From assembly GCF_014384885.1 (NCBI RefSeq), contig NZ_JACRST010000020.1, positions 1 to 37,671 on the forward strand: a stretch of DNA of 37,671 nt. The letters are read 5' to 3'. The DNA comes from Ligaoa zhengdingensis. GTDB taxonomy: Bacteria; Bacillota; Clostridia; Oscillospirales; Ruminococcaceae. How positions within the stretch are numbered: the first letter of the stretch is position 1; every line of letters starts with the position of its first letter. The notes beneath the pieces are model-generated. The model was not told where the DNA came from. It was given only the letters and a program-made list of their open reading frames with translations, and made no database searches. The position numbers and the translations under genes are program-made. This document shows positions 1 through 10,900 of the stretch, one piece after another.

Positions 1-3000
1 TCGGTGTTCAGCTCATACCGCAGCCCGTCTATCGCCGCTTGCAGCTCGTCGCTCGCCGTCTGCACTTCCTCTGCGGTCGCGTCTTTGTCCTCCATCACGC
101 GGTTCGCTTCCTCCAGCGCTTCCTCTAGCGCTGCCCAGCTCGCCGCGGTGTACGCGCCTTCCTCGTACTGGCCCGCCGCTTCGATTAGATCTTTCAGCGC
201 CGTTTTGTCAACTTCCGGCGGAGTGACCTCCTCCAGCCCGGCCACCGCCGCTTCCAGGTCGCTCAGCGCTTTATCGAGCGCGCTCTGGCTGGCGTCGGGG
301 TTATAAAGGGCCGTCTTCGCGTTCTCCAGGGCCGCTGCAAATATGGTCCAACTGTCGGGTGTATAGTTTTCCTGGACCTTATCCTTGTTCGCATCGTAGC
401 ATGTGCCGAGGGCCGTCTTATCGACCGGCGGCAGGGACAACTCGATGCAGTCGAGTTCCGCGAAAGTCTTTTCCATCGTGTCATTATAGGCAAAGGTGAT
501 GGTGTTGACGCCCTCCTTCAGGGTGAGCGTAGTCTGATATTCCTTCCATACACCCCAATCCACCGGATCGGGATAGTGGACAATCTTGGCGTTCTCGACA
601 TCGCCGTTGACATAACATTTGTGCGACGGATTGGGGAAGTTGGGATGTCCATCCGCTGTAATGGTGATCTCATAATCGCCCGCAGCCGGGACGTCCACTG
701 TAAAGGTGACACTCGATTCAGCGTTGTCGATTGTGCCGACCTTGCTGCCACCCGATGCAGTTGCGGAGGCTCCCGCGTGCGCCAATCCGGTCAGCGCCGC
801 TTCCTCCGCCTCATATTTCGCATTGGGCACGCGGGTCAGGCCGCGCAGCGACTCAAACAGCGCGTCATACGCCGCTTTCAGCTCCGCCTCGGAGGCATCT
901 GCCTTGTTCAGCAGCGCCTTGGCATCCTCGCGCGCCGCATCGAAAGCGACCCAGCCATCGGCCATGTAGTCGCCCTCTTCGCGGCTGCGGTTGGCGTTGT
1001 ACAGCTTGCGCAGCTCGGCTTTGCTCTCGCTGACCGGGGTCTCGCTGAGCTGCACCTCGGTCTTTTCCACGGCGTCTTTGGTGGCGACGCACTCGCCGTC
1101 CACATAGACCTTGAAGCCCGCTCCCTGTCCATAGCGCGAGCCGTCGCGGTCAAACAGAACCGTGACAAGCTGGTTGTGGTAGGGCACGTTCTCCAGGCAG
1201 AAGTAGTCCCAATCGTCCGGGGTCAGCGGATTGATGGTGAGGACGTTGCTGTCGTCCGGACGGATGCCCAGCAGGCCGGAGATGACCAGGTTGGCGAACT
1301 GGGAATGGTTGTAGTTGGGGCTGCGTCTCTCATCCGCAATCCAGCGGCCGTTGTCCGCGTCGAGGTTCTCGGCGATCCACGGCGCGCCGTTCTTATACTG
1401 CGATTTTGCATAGGTCTTGAGGATGGTGAAGTAGTCGTCCTTGTCGACCGCCTTCTGCTGGGTGTAGTTGTTGAGCAGGTTGGCCATACCCACCAGCGTC
1501 TGGGTGGTCGCAAACGGCCAGGAGGGACCGTCCCAACGGCAGATGCCGGTGCCGAACTCGCCCTCGGGGGTGGGGATACGCGCATACTCTTTCTCTGTGG
1601 TGCGCGGGCCATACTCCGAGAAGAAGCCGTTCTCGTCCATCAGCGCTTCCCAAGCCATGCCGTGTTCCTCGGTATCCTCCGGCATGTTGAACATCCACGG
1701 CACATAGCCAATCTCCTCGCGCACATCCGCTCGCTCGGTCCGGCCGTATGGAATCAGCTTGTAGAAGTGGTCGGTGGAATCCCACAGTTTTTCATCCATG
1801 GTGGCCTTGAGCGTCTCGGCCTTTTCGGTGTACTCGGCCGCGCCCTCCTCGTCGCCTACCAGCCTGCACAGCTCGGCGATGGCCATCGCGTCGGCGTATT
1901 GATAGGCGTTGATGGTCGGGCGATAACCCCGGACATCGACGGCGCCGCCGACGGAATTTTCCATGCCGTCACGATCATTGATCTGCCAATAGAGGCCCAT
2001 ATTCTCGTCATAACGCTCGCGGTCCCAACCCGCATAGTTACTCTTGAGCTTTTCCAGATACTCCAGCACATAATCGTCCTGATTTACCAGATAGCGCTCA
2101 TAGTAAGCGTTGGCGATCCAGAAGCTGTAGGAACGCACCGCACCGCCGCGGTCCAACCAATGCATCAGATAATCGTCGAGGTACTGGTTGTTCTTGAGCC
2201 AGCGTCCCTCGGCCACATGCAGGCCCGCCGGGCAGTTGATGGAGTTGTGCTTGCCCGCCCAGCCAACGTTGGGCAGGAACTCGGAGATGATGTAGTAATC
2301 GTCGCTCGTCATGCGGATATGGTTGCGGTAGGTGTACCAGCGGAAGTAGTAGATCTGCTTGATCTGCTCGTCCGGCAGGTCCACGTAGGGGATGGTATCC
2401 AGGAACCACTGGTTAAACGCCGCTTTCTGAGTAGCGACCGGGTCGCTGTCCGCGAAGAAGCTGGAGAGCGGCGCTGCGTTGTCCGCCGCGTCCTCGGCAA
2501 ACGCCATGGCTACGCGGAAGGTGACCGTCTCGCCCGGGGCGGCGGTCACGGCTTTGACCAGCTTGCCGTCCTTGGCTGCAAAGCCCTCGTCGCCCTCGAT
2601 GCGCAGCTGGAAACCGGCCGCCGTGCCCGTAAGGGCCGCGCCATCTTCGGTGGAGGCTGCGCTGGAGGAGGCCGCGACCTCAAAGCTCACCGGCGCTTCG
2701 CTCAGGTTTTTCGCCTCGATCATCACCGCAGCCTTGTCGTCGGGCGCGATATATTTGTAGCCGGTGACCTCGACGTTCTTTGAAGGCATCTCCTCGAGCA
2801 TCTCGATTTCATTGAAGGCCAGCCATTTGCCCGCAGTGGGGACAAAGGTCATACGGAAACGGTCCCCGACCACCTGGTCGAAGGTAATGATGTTGCTGCC
2901 TTTGACGTACGCCGCAGGCTGCTTCAGGTTGGAGACATCCTTCCAATCGGAGACCGCCTCGTCCCACACCTGCACGCCAGCCGAGACCGGCGGGCGGGAA

Positions 3001-4571
3001 TTGCCGCCGTCGTCCCACACCGTGAGGCGGACCGCGTCGAGGGTGATCTCCTCAGGATAGGCGATCTCCACCCATTCATATCCGTCGGGTAATGTGCTCT
3101 GATAGGTACTCCAAGTGTTTCTATCATTCTGCGAGAGATCACCGTCAAAGGCAAAATAGCAGTGATTTCCCCAAGTTGTCTGATCAAACGAAACCTTAAT
3201 TCTGGGCTTGCCCTCGTTGGGGTCGACCGGTTCGGTCTTCACCGCGCCCAGCGCGTGGTTGGTCTCCTCGCTGCCGCAGAATTCGATCTCGTCGAAGGCG
3301 AGCGACTTACCCGCCTGCGGGGTGATGGTGAGCTGGAACTTCTGAGCCTTTACATTGTCAAAGGTGAGCTCGTTCCAACCCTTGACATAGCTCTCAGGCG
3401 CATTCAGTCCGGTTACATCCGCCCAGGTCTCGCCGTCCCAGTAGCGCACCGACACCGCTGTGGGGGGCTGGGTATCGCCGGAGTCCTGATAGATGCAGAG
3501 GCGAACCTTGTCCACCGGGCGCTCGCCGGCAAAGGAAATCTCCAGCCATTCGTCTTCCGTACGGATCGGGTTGGTCCAGGTGTTCCAGTTCTTGCCGCCG
3601 TTGCCAAAGACCTGGCCGTCGAAGGCATAATCGATTTTGCAGCCCCATTGGGTCTGGTCGAACGAGACGCTCACGTCGGGATTACCGCCGGCAGTAGCGC
3701 CCTTCGCCCAGTTCTGCTCGCCGGAGTTGAGGAATTCGATCTCGTCGAACGCCATCATCTTGCCGGACATGGAGGTGAGGATCAGTTTAAAGCGGACCGA
3801 TTCGACCGCATCAAACGAGACGACATTTTCACCCGCGGCGAATGCCGGGATCACCGGATTCTGCACCGCCTGCCAGGCGCTGCCGTCCCAGTACTGCACG
3901 GCCACGGCCTGCGGCACAGCGCAGGTCTTGTCGTCCACATAACAGAACAGTTTGACCTGGTTGACGGTGGTGGCCTGCGGGAAGGTGATTTCCAGCCACT
4001 CGTCTCCGGTGCGGAGCGGCTCGTCGTATGTATTCCAGTTTTTCGTGCCATTGGCATGAACCTCGCCGTCGAAGGCGTAGTCCAGCTTGCAGCCCCAGGT
4101 TGTCTGATCAAAGGAAGCCCAAACGGTGGGTGCGCCCTCGGGCAGCTCCACCACTTCCTCGTCCTCCACCGCGCCCAGCGCGTGGTTGTAATAGGAGGCG
4201 CTGCCGTCCGGCTGATAGGCCGAGGTGACATAGCTCGGGATAAATTCCGCGTCCTGTACCTCGACAGGCATCCCGTCCGCCTTCACCGTGACGGGCATTC
4301 CCCAGCCGCCGGACACACCGGTGCGGTAAAAGTCGTTCCGGTCAAAGCCCCATCCGGGCTGATACAGCGAAAAGACATTTTCATTGTATCCCATCGGGAC
4401 GTTGTCGATATACTCCCGGCGCAGGAGCTCATCGATATCGGTTTTTGAGGTGATGAAGTCGGTCGATTTGCTTTCTGGCTCCGGCGGTGCTGCGGACACA
4501 ATCAGTGTGCTGCACAGGCTGCCCGCGGTCAACGTCAGTGCCAAAAGCGTGGATAGTACTCTTTTCAGCAT
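1..4571 (-). CDS. Giant secreted multidomain glycosidase (MGH1-like catalytic domain, three discoidin modules, CBM35-like, FIVAR repeats), 3' end outside window
   Basis: The frame is open from an ATG at 4571 to the left edge, giving 1523 visible residues. GGGAGGA lies upstream of the ATG, and an earlier in-frame ATG is impossible because a TGA intervenes. Residues 1-27 are a signal peptide. Residues about 127-279, 284-430 and 432-590 are three related F5/8-type C (discoidin) modules, each with a variant of SFDQTxWGCKxDYAFDG and ending AFDEIEF. Residues about 690-1125 resemble the (alpha/alpha)6 MGH1-like glycoside hydrolase family (the segment CRWDGPSWPFATTQTL and the later SPNYNHSQFANL). A CBM35-like module starts at KYEAEEAALTG (about 1248-1380). 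FIVAR repeats lie at about 1177-1243, 1382-1450 and 1455-1523. Inference: a cell-surface enzyme that trims host or plant glycans. Substrate and catalytic acids cannot be assigned by eye. The last visible FIVAR matches the first repeat of the C-terminal block in the GH3 and GDPD proteins, so a similar anchored tail is expected beyond the edge. Confidence 0.85.
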   Translation of the reverse strand, partial: MLKRVLSTLLALTLTAGSLCSTLIVSAAPPEPESKSTDFITSKTDIDELLRREYIDNVPMGYNENVFSLYQPGWGFDRNDFYRTGVSGGWGMPVTVKADGMPVEVQDAEFIPSYVTSAYQPDGSASYYNHALGAVEDEEVVELPEGAPTVWASFDQTTWGCKLDYAFDGEVHANGTKNWNTYDEPLRTGDEWLEITFPQATTVNQVKLFCYVDDKTCAVPQAVAVQYWDGSAWQAVQNPVIPAFAAGENVVSFDAVESVRFKLILTSMSGKMMAFDEIEFLNSGEQNWAKGATAGGNPDVSVSFDQTQWGCKIDYAFDGQVFGNGGKNWNTWTNPIRTEDEWLEISFAGERPVDKVRLCIYQDSGDTQPPTAVSVRYWDGETWADVTGLNAPESYVKGWNELTFDNVKAQKFQLTITPQAGKSLAFDEIEFCGSEETNHALGAVKTEPVDPNEGKPRIKVSFDQTTWGNHCYFAFDGDLSQNDRNTWSTYQSTLPDGYEWVEIAYPEEITLDAVRLTVWDDGGNSRPPVSAGVQVWDEAVSDWKDVSNLKQPAAYVKGSNIITFDQVVGDRFRMTFVPTAGKWLAFNEIEMLEEMPSKNVEVTGYKYIAPDDKAAVMIEAKNLSEAPVSFEVAASSSAASTEDGAALTGTAAGFQLRIEGDEGFAAKDGKLVKAVTAAPGETVTFRVAMAFAEDAADNAAPLSSFFADSDPVATQKAAFNQWFLDTIPYVDLPDEQIKQIYYFRWYTYRNHIRMTSDDYYIISEFLPNVGWAGKHNSINCPAGLHVAEGRWLKNNQYLDDYLMHWLDRGGAVRSYSFWIANAYYERYLVNQDDYVLEYLEKLKSNYAGWDRERYDENMGLYWQINDRDGMENSVGGAVDVRGYRPTINAYQYADAMAIAELCRLVGDEEGAAEYTEKAETLKATMDEKLWDSTDHFYKLIPYGRTERADVREEIGYVPWMFNMPEDTEEHGMAWEALMDENGFFSEYGPRTTEKEYARIPTPEGEFGTGICRWDGPSWPFATTQTLVGMANLLNNYTQQKAVDKDDYFTILKTYAKSQYKNGAPWIAENLDADNGRWIADERRSPNYNHSQFANLVISGLLGIRPDDSNVLTINPLTPDDWDYFCLENVPYHNQLVTVLFDRDGSRYGQGAGFKVYVDGECVATKDAVEKTEVQLSETPVSESKAELRKLYNANRSREEGDYMADGWVAFDAAREDAKALLNKADASEAELKAAYDALFESLRGLTRVPNAKYEAEEAALTGLAHAGASATASGGSKVGTIDNAESSVTFTVDVPAAGDYEITITADGHPNFPNPSHKCYVNGDVENAKIVHYPDPVDWGVWKEYQTTLTLKEGVNTITFAYNDTMEKTFAELDCIELSLPPVDKTALGTCYDANKDKVQENYTPDSWTIFAAALENAKTALYNPDASQSALDKALSDLEAAVAGLEEVTPPEVDKTALKDLIEAAGQYEEGAYTAASWAALEEALEEANRVMEDKDATAEEVQTASDELQAAIDGLRYELNT

Positions 4572-4634
4572 TGTTCTTGTCTTCCTCCCATTTCTCTATT
4601 TTCCAACATCTGTCTGCTACAGATATGTGGTTTT

Positions 4635-4643
4635 ATTATATCA
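4635..4643 (-). promoter_or_regulatory. Extended -10 promoter of the left-edge glycosidase gene
   Basis: On the minus strand TATAAT (4640-4635) is preceded by TGA, an extended -10 element, about 65 bases upstream of the ATG at 4571. No good -35 hexamer is visible at 16-18 bases. The surrounding spacer 4572-4850 is very AT-rich. Confidence 0.4.
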
Positions 4644-4859
4644 CAACTTCTTTCATAATTATTTAGAATTATATGATTGATTTTTGTGGTTTTTTAGCAT
4701 CTCCTCACTTTTTCGACAATTGGTTGTTTGATACTTTGCCATATTTCTCCAAAGATGTCCTTACAATTTTTTAGCATTATTTATGTATTTGTTTGGTATT
4801 TCACGGAACACTATTATTTTTTTGTAAAAATTACATGTTATTCCGTTTTTTACTAGACC

Positions 4860-4903
4860 TAAAAAAGCGCCCGGCGTTTCCCCCTCGGGGAGATGCCGGA
4901 CGT
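4860..4903 (-). terminator. Rho-independent terminator downstream of the GH3 gene
   Basis: On the minus strand a GC-rich stem of about 15 pairs, with one mismatch and a small loop, is followed by CGCTTTTTTAGG. It lies 74 bases past the stop of the GH3 gene. Confidence 0.8.
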
Positions 4904-4921
4904 TTCCGCTCAAATATTAAT

Positions 4922-4958
4922 AGGACCGGGGCCGCAGATGATCTGCGGCCCCGGTCCT
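4922..4958. terminator. Second strong hairpin after the GH3 gene
   Basis: A perfect 17-bp inverted repeat (stem starts AGGACCGGGGCC) with a TGA loop. It sits between the GH3 stop codon and the T-tailed terminator. No T-run follows on the minus strand, so it may protect the 3' end or assist termination in tandem. The 405-base gap 4572-4976 holds this hairpin, the terminator and the promoter of the next gene, and I see no other gene there. Confidence 0.6.
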
Positions 4959-4976
4959 GAGCATAAAAAAGGAGAA

Positions 4977-7900
4977 TTAGTTCTCGCGCTTTCTGCGGAT
5001 CACGGTCAGGCTCACACCGCCGACCGCAGCGGCTGCCACAACCACGATCGCCGCGATCATCCACGCGGGCATACCGGTTTCAGCCTTAGCGGCCTCAGCG
5101 ATTGCCTGGATGTTCTCTTCCGCGGGAACCGCCGGGGCAACGGGTTCGATCGCCACAGGGGCTTCAGGCGCCGCCGGGATAACCGCCTCGGGCGCTGCGG
5201 GCGCTGCCGCTGTTACCTCGCCGCCCGTCTCCGGGTTGACGGCCGCGGTCTCGTTGCTCGCCTCGGGCGCTGCGCTGCTCGATGCCGTCGGGGTTGCCTC
5301 AGCAGCCGCGCCGCCGGCCATCGCCTTGATCTCGTCGGAGGTGTAATACACTGCCGCCGCATTGTAGCCCTTCAGCTCGCCTGCGCCGTTCACTGCGTAA
5401 TCCTTGCCGCCGATCTCGAAGACCACCGTCACGCCCTTGTTCTTCAGGGCGTCGATCACTGTCGCGGGCACGTTCGCGCCCTCGTCCAGTTTCGCGTTCA
5501 CTTTGCCGCCCTTTTCGGTCGCGTTGATCTTCTCGATCACTTCTTCCCAGTAATCGCTATCCGCTACCTGCGAGTTCGATCCGCTGTTCGAGCTGCCGGA
5601 GGGCCTGCTCGGCTTGTCGTTTCCAGCGGGTTTCAGATCCATCGCAGCTTCCAGCTTGTTCAATGCAACCTCTACCGCTGCTGCCTCATACTCGCCAGCT
5701 TCGTCCAGCTCAATCGCTTCTGTCAGCGCCGCTTTCAGATTTGCCACGCTCGCCGCGGTGTAGTCATCCTCGTCGATCTCCGCCAGCAGGTCGTTTGCGG
5801 CAGCTATCGCCGTTCTCAGGCGCAGCTTTGACACAGCCACGGTCAGTTCCTTCGCCAGGTCGTCCACATATGTCTGGTTCTCATCGGAGTGGACCAGATC
5901 GTGTGCATCGAGAACCTCAGCCGCTTCATCCATCAGATCCAGCAGGCCTTCCACAGACGAGAGGTCGTACTTATCTTCCGGCAGGCTCGCCGCGAAGCCA
6001 TACGCGGTTTTCAGATTGCCGTAGTCGACGCAGAATTCAAGTTTGCCCAGCGCATCAAGCAGGGCGTTGTAAGCATCGCTGATCGCCGCATCGTTCGCCT
6101 CGCTGTCACCTGCGACTTCCTTCGCGCCTTTCAGCACTTCGGAGAAGTCCTCGTAGCTGCTCGAGGTGTACTTATCTTCGTTAAGGCCTTCCGCATACTC
6201 AATCAGAGCGAGCAGGTCTTCCAGGGTGTATTCCGGCTGGGACTCCACAATCGCCATCATCACGGCGTTGAACGCCTCGTTGATCTCCTCCTGGGTCGCA
6301 TCTGCATCGTTCAGAACCGCTTCAGCAGCAGACAAAGCCTCTGTCAAAGCTTTTTCAGACGCGCTGTCCAAAGCGCCGTTCTCGAGCAGGTCGTTTGCAA
6401 TGCTTACCACCAGCTCGAGCAGGCTCGTATCCGGCGCATAGGTCAGGCCGTCGCGCGCGCTCACCAGGTCGAGGTATGCGGCGATAAGTTCTTCTTTGGT
6501 CGCATCCTCTTTGTCAACAACTGCTTTCGCCTCGTCCAGCGCGTCGGCCAAATCCGACCAGCTCGCCGCGGTGTAGCGATCTTTCTCGTACACGCCGTCG
6601 ATCGCGTCGATCAGGTCTTGGAGCATCTTGCGTTCAGCCGCCAGCTCATCTTCCTTGATCTGGAGATCGGTGTCGATGTACTCAAAGGTGGTGTAGAATT
6701 CCGAGTTGGACTGGTTGGTCGTCGCGAACAGTTGAAGTTTCGCGCCGTCCAATCTGTCGCCGGCGTCAAAGGTGCTGATGTTGGTGAAGTTCACACCGTC
6801 CGAAGAGATCGAACCGGTGATCTGGGTGCCAACTTTGGTCAGCCGCAACCACGCCGTGGTATAGGCAAATCTGATGTGTGTGTTGTTGGACTGGAAGCTG
6901 GCGGTGTACTGGTAGGACGGGTTGCCGCCGCTGCTCAGCTGCACCAGCTTGATATAGTCCTTACCGCCGTTGTTGATGCCGATACCGTAGTTCGCATATC
7001 CGTCGTGGGTGAGCGGACGGTCGGTGGTCACCTTCACAGTGGCCGTCCAGTCGCCGCCGAGCGAACCGTTATATTGCAGCATGTTGAGCATGGATTCCGA
7101 CGGGAAGTCGTTGTTGTTCGCCAGGTTGCTCGGCGGCAGGGTGATACCGGCCTCGCTGTAGGTCTCTTTGCCGTTCCCGTTGAGAATCTCCCAGCCATCA
7201 GGCAGGCTGGTGAAGCGGGTTGTGCTCTCCGGCACAAAGGTAATCAGGAAGGACTCCTTCTGGCCGCCGACGGTGTATTCCACCTTTGCAGACTCATACA
7301 GGTCGCTCGCCTGGACGACGTTGACCGTCGTACCGCTATCGATAGCCGTCGCGGTCACTTCGGGGATATCCTCGCCGTCCAGCACGGTGTAGGTGTAGGA
7401 CTTGGTGCTGTAGCGGAAGCCCGGCAGGGGCTCGCCGCCCACCTGGATGGCGTACATCAGATCGGGGTCTGCCTCCAGATCGAAGATGAAGCTGGCCGCC
7501 GGAGTGTGCTTATAGGCGACCGAGATGGTCACCACCTGGGTCTTTTCTGTCTTGGTGACCGGCGGGTAAGAGAAAGTCACTGTCTTGGCGGCCTCATCGA
7601 CATGCATGTCGCTGAGCGTCAGGACACTGCCTTCAAAGGCATCCAACGCAATGATGGCACTGAAATCTTCAATGCTGAGCTCGCCTTCCGGCAGCATATT
7701 CATAGTGACGGTGAGCTTGCCGTTTTCAGCCACAGCATTGAGGATCTGCGGCTCGTCGAAGATAAACCGGATGACATAATCCATGACCGCATCGCCGTTA
7801 TCGACGGTCACTTTGGCTTCGCCGGGGATGGATTCGAGCTGGGTGATTCCCACGATCTCGCTGCCATCCAAAGCGGTGGCGGTGATGGTGTAATCGCTCG

Positions 7901-10900
7901 CCTTCGCATCCAGGGGAACCGCATAGGTGTAGGAGCGCAGGCCGGGCTCAAAGTTTTCCAGCGTTTTGCCGTTGATCGCCAGATCGCTCAACTGCGGGCC
8001 GTCGCCGGGAACAACCAGCACGACAAAGTCGCAGGCGCCCACAGAACCGGTCGCGGGGTCGGTCACAGTAGCGGTGATGGTGGCGACGCCGCTCTTGCGG
8101 GTTCTGATGACGCCATCTTCAACCGATACGATGTTGGGGCGGTTGCTCTCATAGGTGATTTCAAAATTCTCGGGGATATCGCGGCTCTGGCCCTTCATGA
8201 CATAGCCGTAAAGGGTATCGTCACTCATGGCGATGGTGAGCTGCGGATCGACGGTTTTGCCCAGATCGAACCGGACGCGGTGCGGGATGTCCTTCTCCTT
8301 GTCTCCGTTCTGCACAGCTTTGGCGGTGACGACAGAGATTTTGGGGGTGAGCGCACCGGTCACGGTGAAATCTTTGGTCAGTTCAATCTCTTTGTGGTTT
8401 TTATTGACCTGAAGCTGATAAGCGCCGTTGTAGACTTCAAAGCGGTTGTCCTCCTCGATGAAGAACGCGAGATCCTCGATGTCCACTTCCAGGTTTACGG
8501 TTTTGGTCTCGCCCGCCGGTACAAAAACCTTGTCAAAGCCGACCAGGCGGTTGTTGGGATGCTGCAGCTCGGCGGGAGCGCCCGGGGTAGCCATGTAGAG
8601 CTGCACCACTTCGGCGCCGTCCACGTCGCTGGTGTTGGTCACATCGACCGAGACGCGCAGGGTTCCGTTGGCGTCGATGCTGTCGCCGGTGAGACCTTCA
8701 ACCACGAGGTTGGAGTATGCAAAGTCGCTGTAGCTCAGGCCGTAGCCGAAGGGATAGCGGACGGGACCGCCCTTCTCTTCATCGTAATACATATAGGTAC
8801 GGCCGTTGGAATCGCCGTAGGTGTAAGTATCGGACTCATGCGCGAACGCGGTGTTTTCCGGATAGGGCCAGCTATCCTCGCCCGGGGTCAGGCGGTAGCT
8901 GAAGGTGGACAGCATCTGGTCGTCGCTGTCCAGCCAAATGGTGGAGGTGCGGCCGCTGAAGTTGACGTCACCCAGCAGCGCGTCCGCCAGGGCGTCGCCC
9001 TTAAGCATACCGTTGTAGCAGCTCCACACGATGGCGGGCGCCTTCTCGGCAAATCTGCTGATGTAAGCGGGGCTGATGGTCTCCATCACCACGACGGTGT
9101 TGGGGTTGGCTTCAGTCACCTTGACGATGTTGTCTGTCTGGACACCGGGCAGCTCCAGGGTGCTGCGGTCTCTCGCCTCATCGCCATCTCTGTTGGTGGT
9201 ACCCGCATAGAAGATGACCAGGTCGGCGTCGGCCAAAGAAGCAAGCTGCTCCTCGCTGATCGCATCTGTGTTGTTTGCGAACTCAATCAGGGAGACGTCC
9301 GCGTCGGGGTTGGCCTCCAGGAGCGCTTTGCGCAGGCCGTTATACGGGGTGACATGTACCGAACGGCCAGCATCGTTCATGTTGGGCGAATAACCGCCGA
9401 GGAACATCTGACTTGGGTTGACATAGGAGTTGGCGCCTACCACAACCACTTTGAAAGCGCCCTCGGGCACTGCGATGGGCAGCAGAGCCTTCGCAGCGTC
9501 GCCCTCGCCGGCCGGAGAGTTTTTCAGGAGTACCAGCGCCTCCTGGGCGGACTCCAGCATCAGATCCTTGCGCTCTTGAGTGATGGTATCAATTCCGTTG
9601 TCACGGCCGCCGTTGGTGAGATCGTACACCCAATCTTCGCCGTAGTTCTCCGCGATGCGCTCGCGGGCCTGGTTGTACCAGCTCACAACGCCGTCTTCCA
9701 CGTCGAACTCACCCAGCGCCATACGGGCGGTGAGCAGCCGCAGCAGCGACACGTCCACGGAGTTCTCATCAAAAATACCGGAGGGGGTGGTGATCCCTTC
9801 CTCTACGGCTGCCGGAATCTTTGTGGAATACTTGGTGTTGTTATTAGAATAGCCGTTGTTACACTGCAAATCGCCGCCGGCATTGATCGCCCAAGCCACG
9901 GTCTCGGTGCCGGTGATCTTTTCGCCGGTTTCAGGCAGACGCCAGCCGTGGCCGTTGCCGCGCGGCGCCAACGGATTCTGGTCATATCCGCTTCCAGCTT
10001 GCGCGATGCCAATGCTGTCGCAGTCACCCGTGATATATCCGCTGAAGCCAAAAGTCTGGCGCAGCAGGGTATCCAGCGTGTAGTTATTCAGGTTCTGCGG
10101 AACCTCGTTGACGCGGTTGTACGACGACATAACCGAAGAAACGTCGGACTCTTCGACGATCAGGCGGTACACATAGGAGTAGTACTCGCGCAGCTCTTTC
10201 TCGGTGATGTTGGTAGAACCGTTCAGGCGGTTGTTTTCAGAGTTGTTTCCGAGGTAGTGCTTCAGGGTGCTGACCGTCTTGAGGTAGCCGTTCTCGTCCA
10301 GACGGTTGCCCTGCATGTCCTTACCTTCCATACCGTTGACAAACTGAGAGGCCATCTTCGCTGTCAGCAGGGGGTCCTCACCGAACGACTCGTCGGCGCG
10401 GCCCCAACGGGAATCGCGCAGCAGATTGATGGTGGGGGACCAGAAGGTGAGCTCATAGCGGTTGTCGCGCGTGACCTCGCGGGCCTCGTCGCCGATTTCA
10501 GAGGCAACCTCATACATCAGCTCGGGGTTCCAGGTGGAGCTCATCGCGAGGTTGATCGGATAGGTCGTGGTGTTGTAGATGGTGGTCGCGTTGGCATTTC
10601 TCTGCGCCTGCAGGCGGGAAACACCGTGGAGCGATTCGTTCCACCAGCCGTACCAGTTCATGTTGAGCTCTGGAATGGCGGAAGAATATCCGCTGATCAT
10701 CTGGGATGCCTTTTGGTTGAGCGTCATGCGGGAGAGTAGGTCTGCCGCGCGCTCTTCAAACGAGTACGACCGGTCGAGGTAGATGGGCGTTTCCTCCACC
10801 GGCACTGGGTCGGCGACTTCGTTTGCGAACGTCATGGGCCCTGTCATCGTCAGGCAGACGCTCAGGGTCAAGACGCCGGCGATTGAGCGCAAAAACCGGG

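Noticed and set aside
576..2783. 735-codon open frame antisense to the left-edge glycosidase
   Set aside because: Shadow of the minus-strand gene, with a Val/Arg/His-rich composition and no recognisable domain.
5645..6650. FIVAR-coding repeats as a CRISPR array or tandem DNA repeat
   Set aside because: The repeats are diverged at DNA level and periodic only at protein level (about 65-70 residues). There are no constant short repeats with unique spacers anywhere in the window.
9918..9950. LPETGE inside the GH3 catalytic domain
   Set aside because: It matches LPxTG by chance but lies near residue 325 in the enzyme core, far from any C-terminal helix.
5889..10739. A 1616-codon open frame on the plus strand, antisense to the GH3 gene
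   Set aside because: It mirrors the GH3 coding sequence in a GC-rich, codon-biased gene where the opposite frame rarely meets stops. It has no signal peptide, domain or ribosome binding site.
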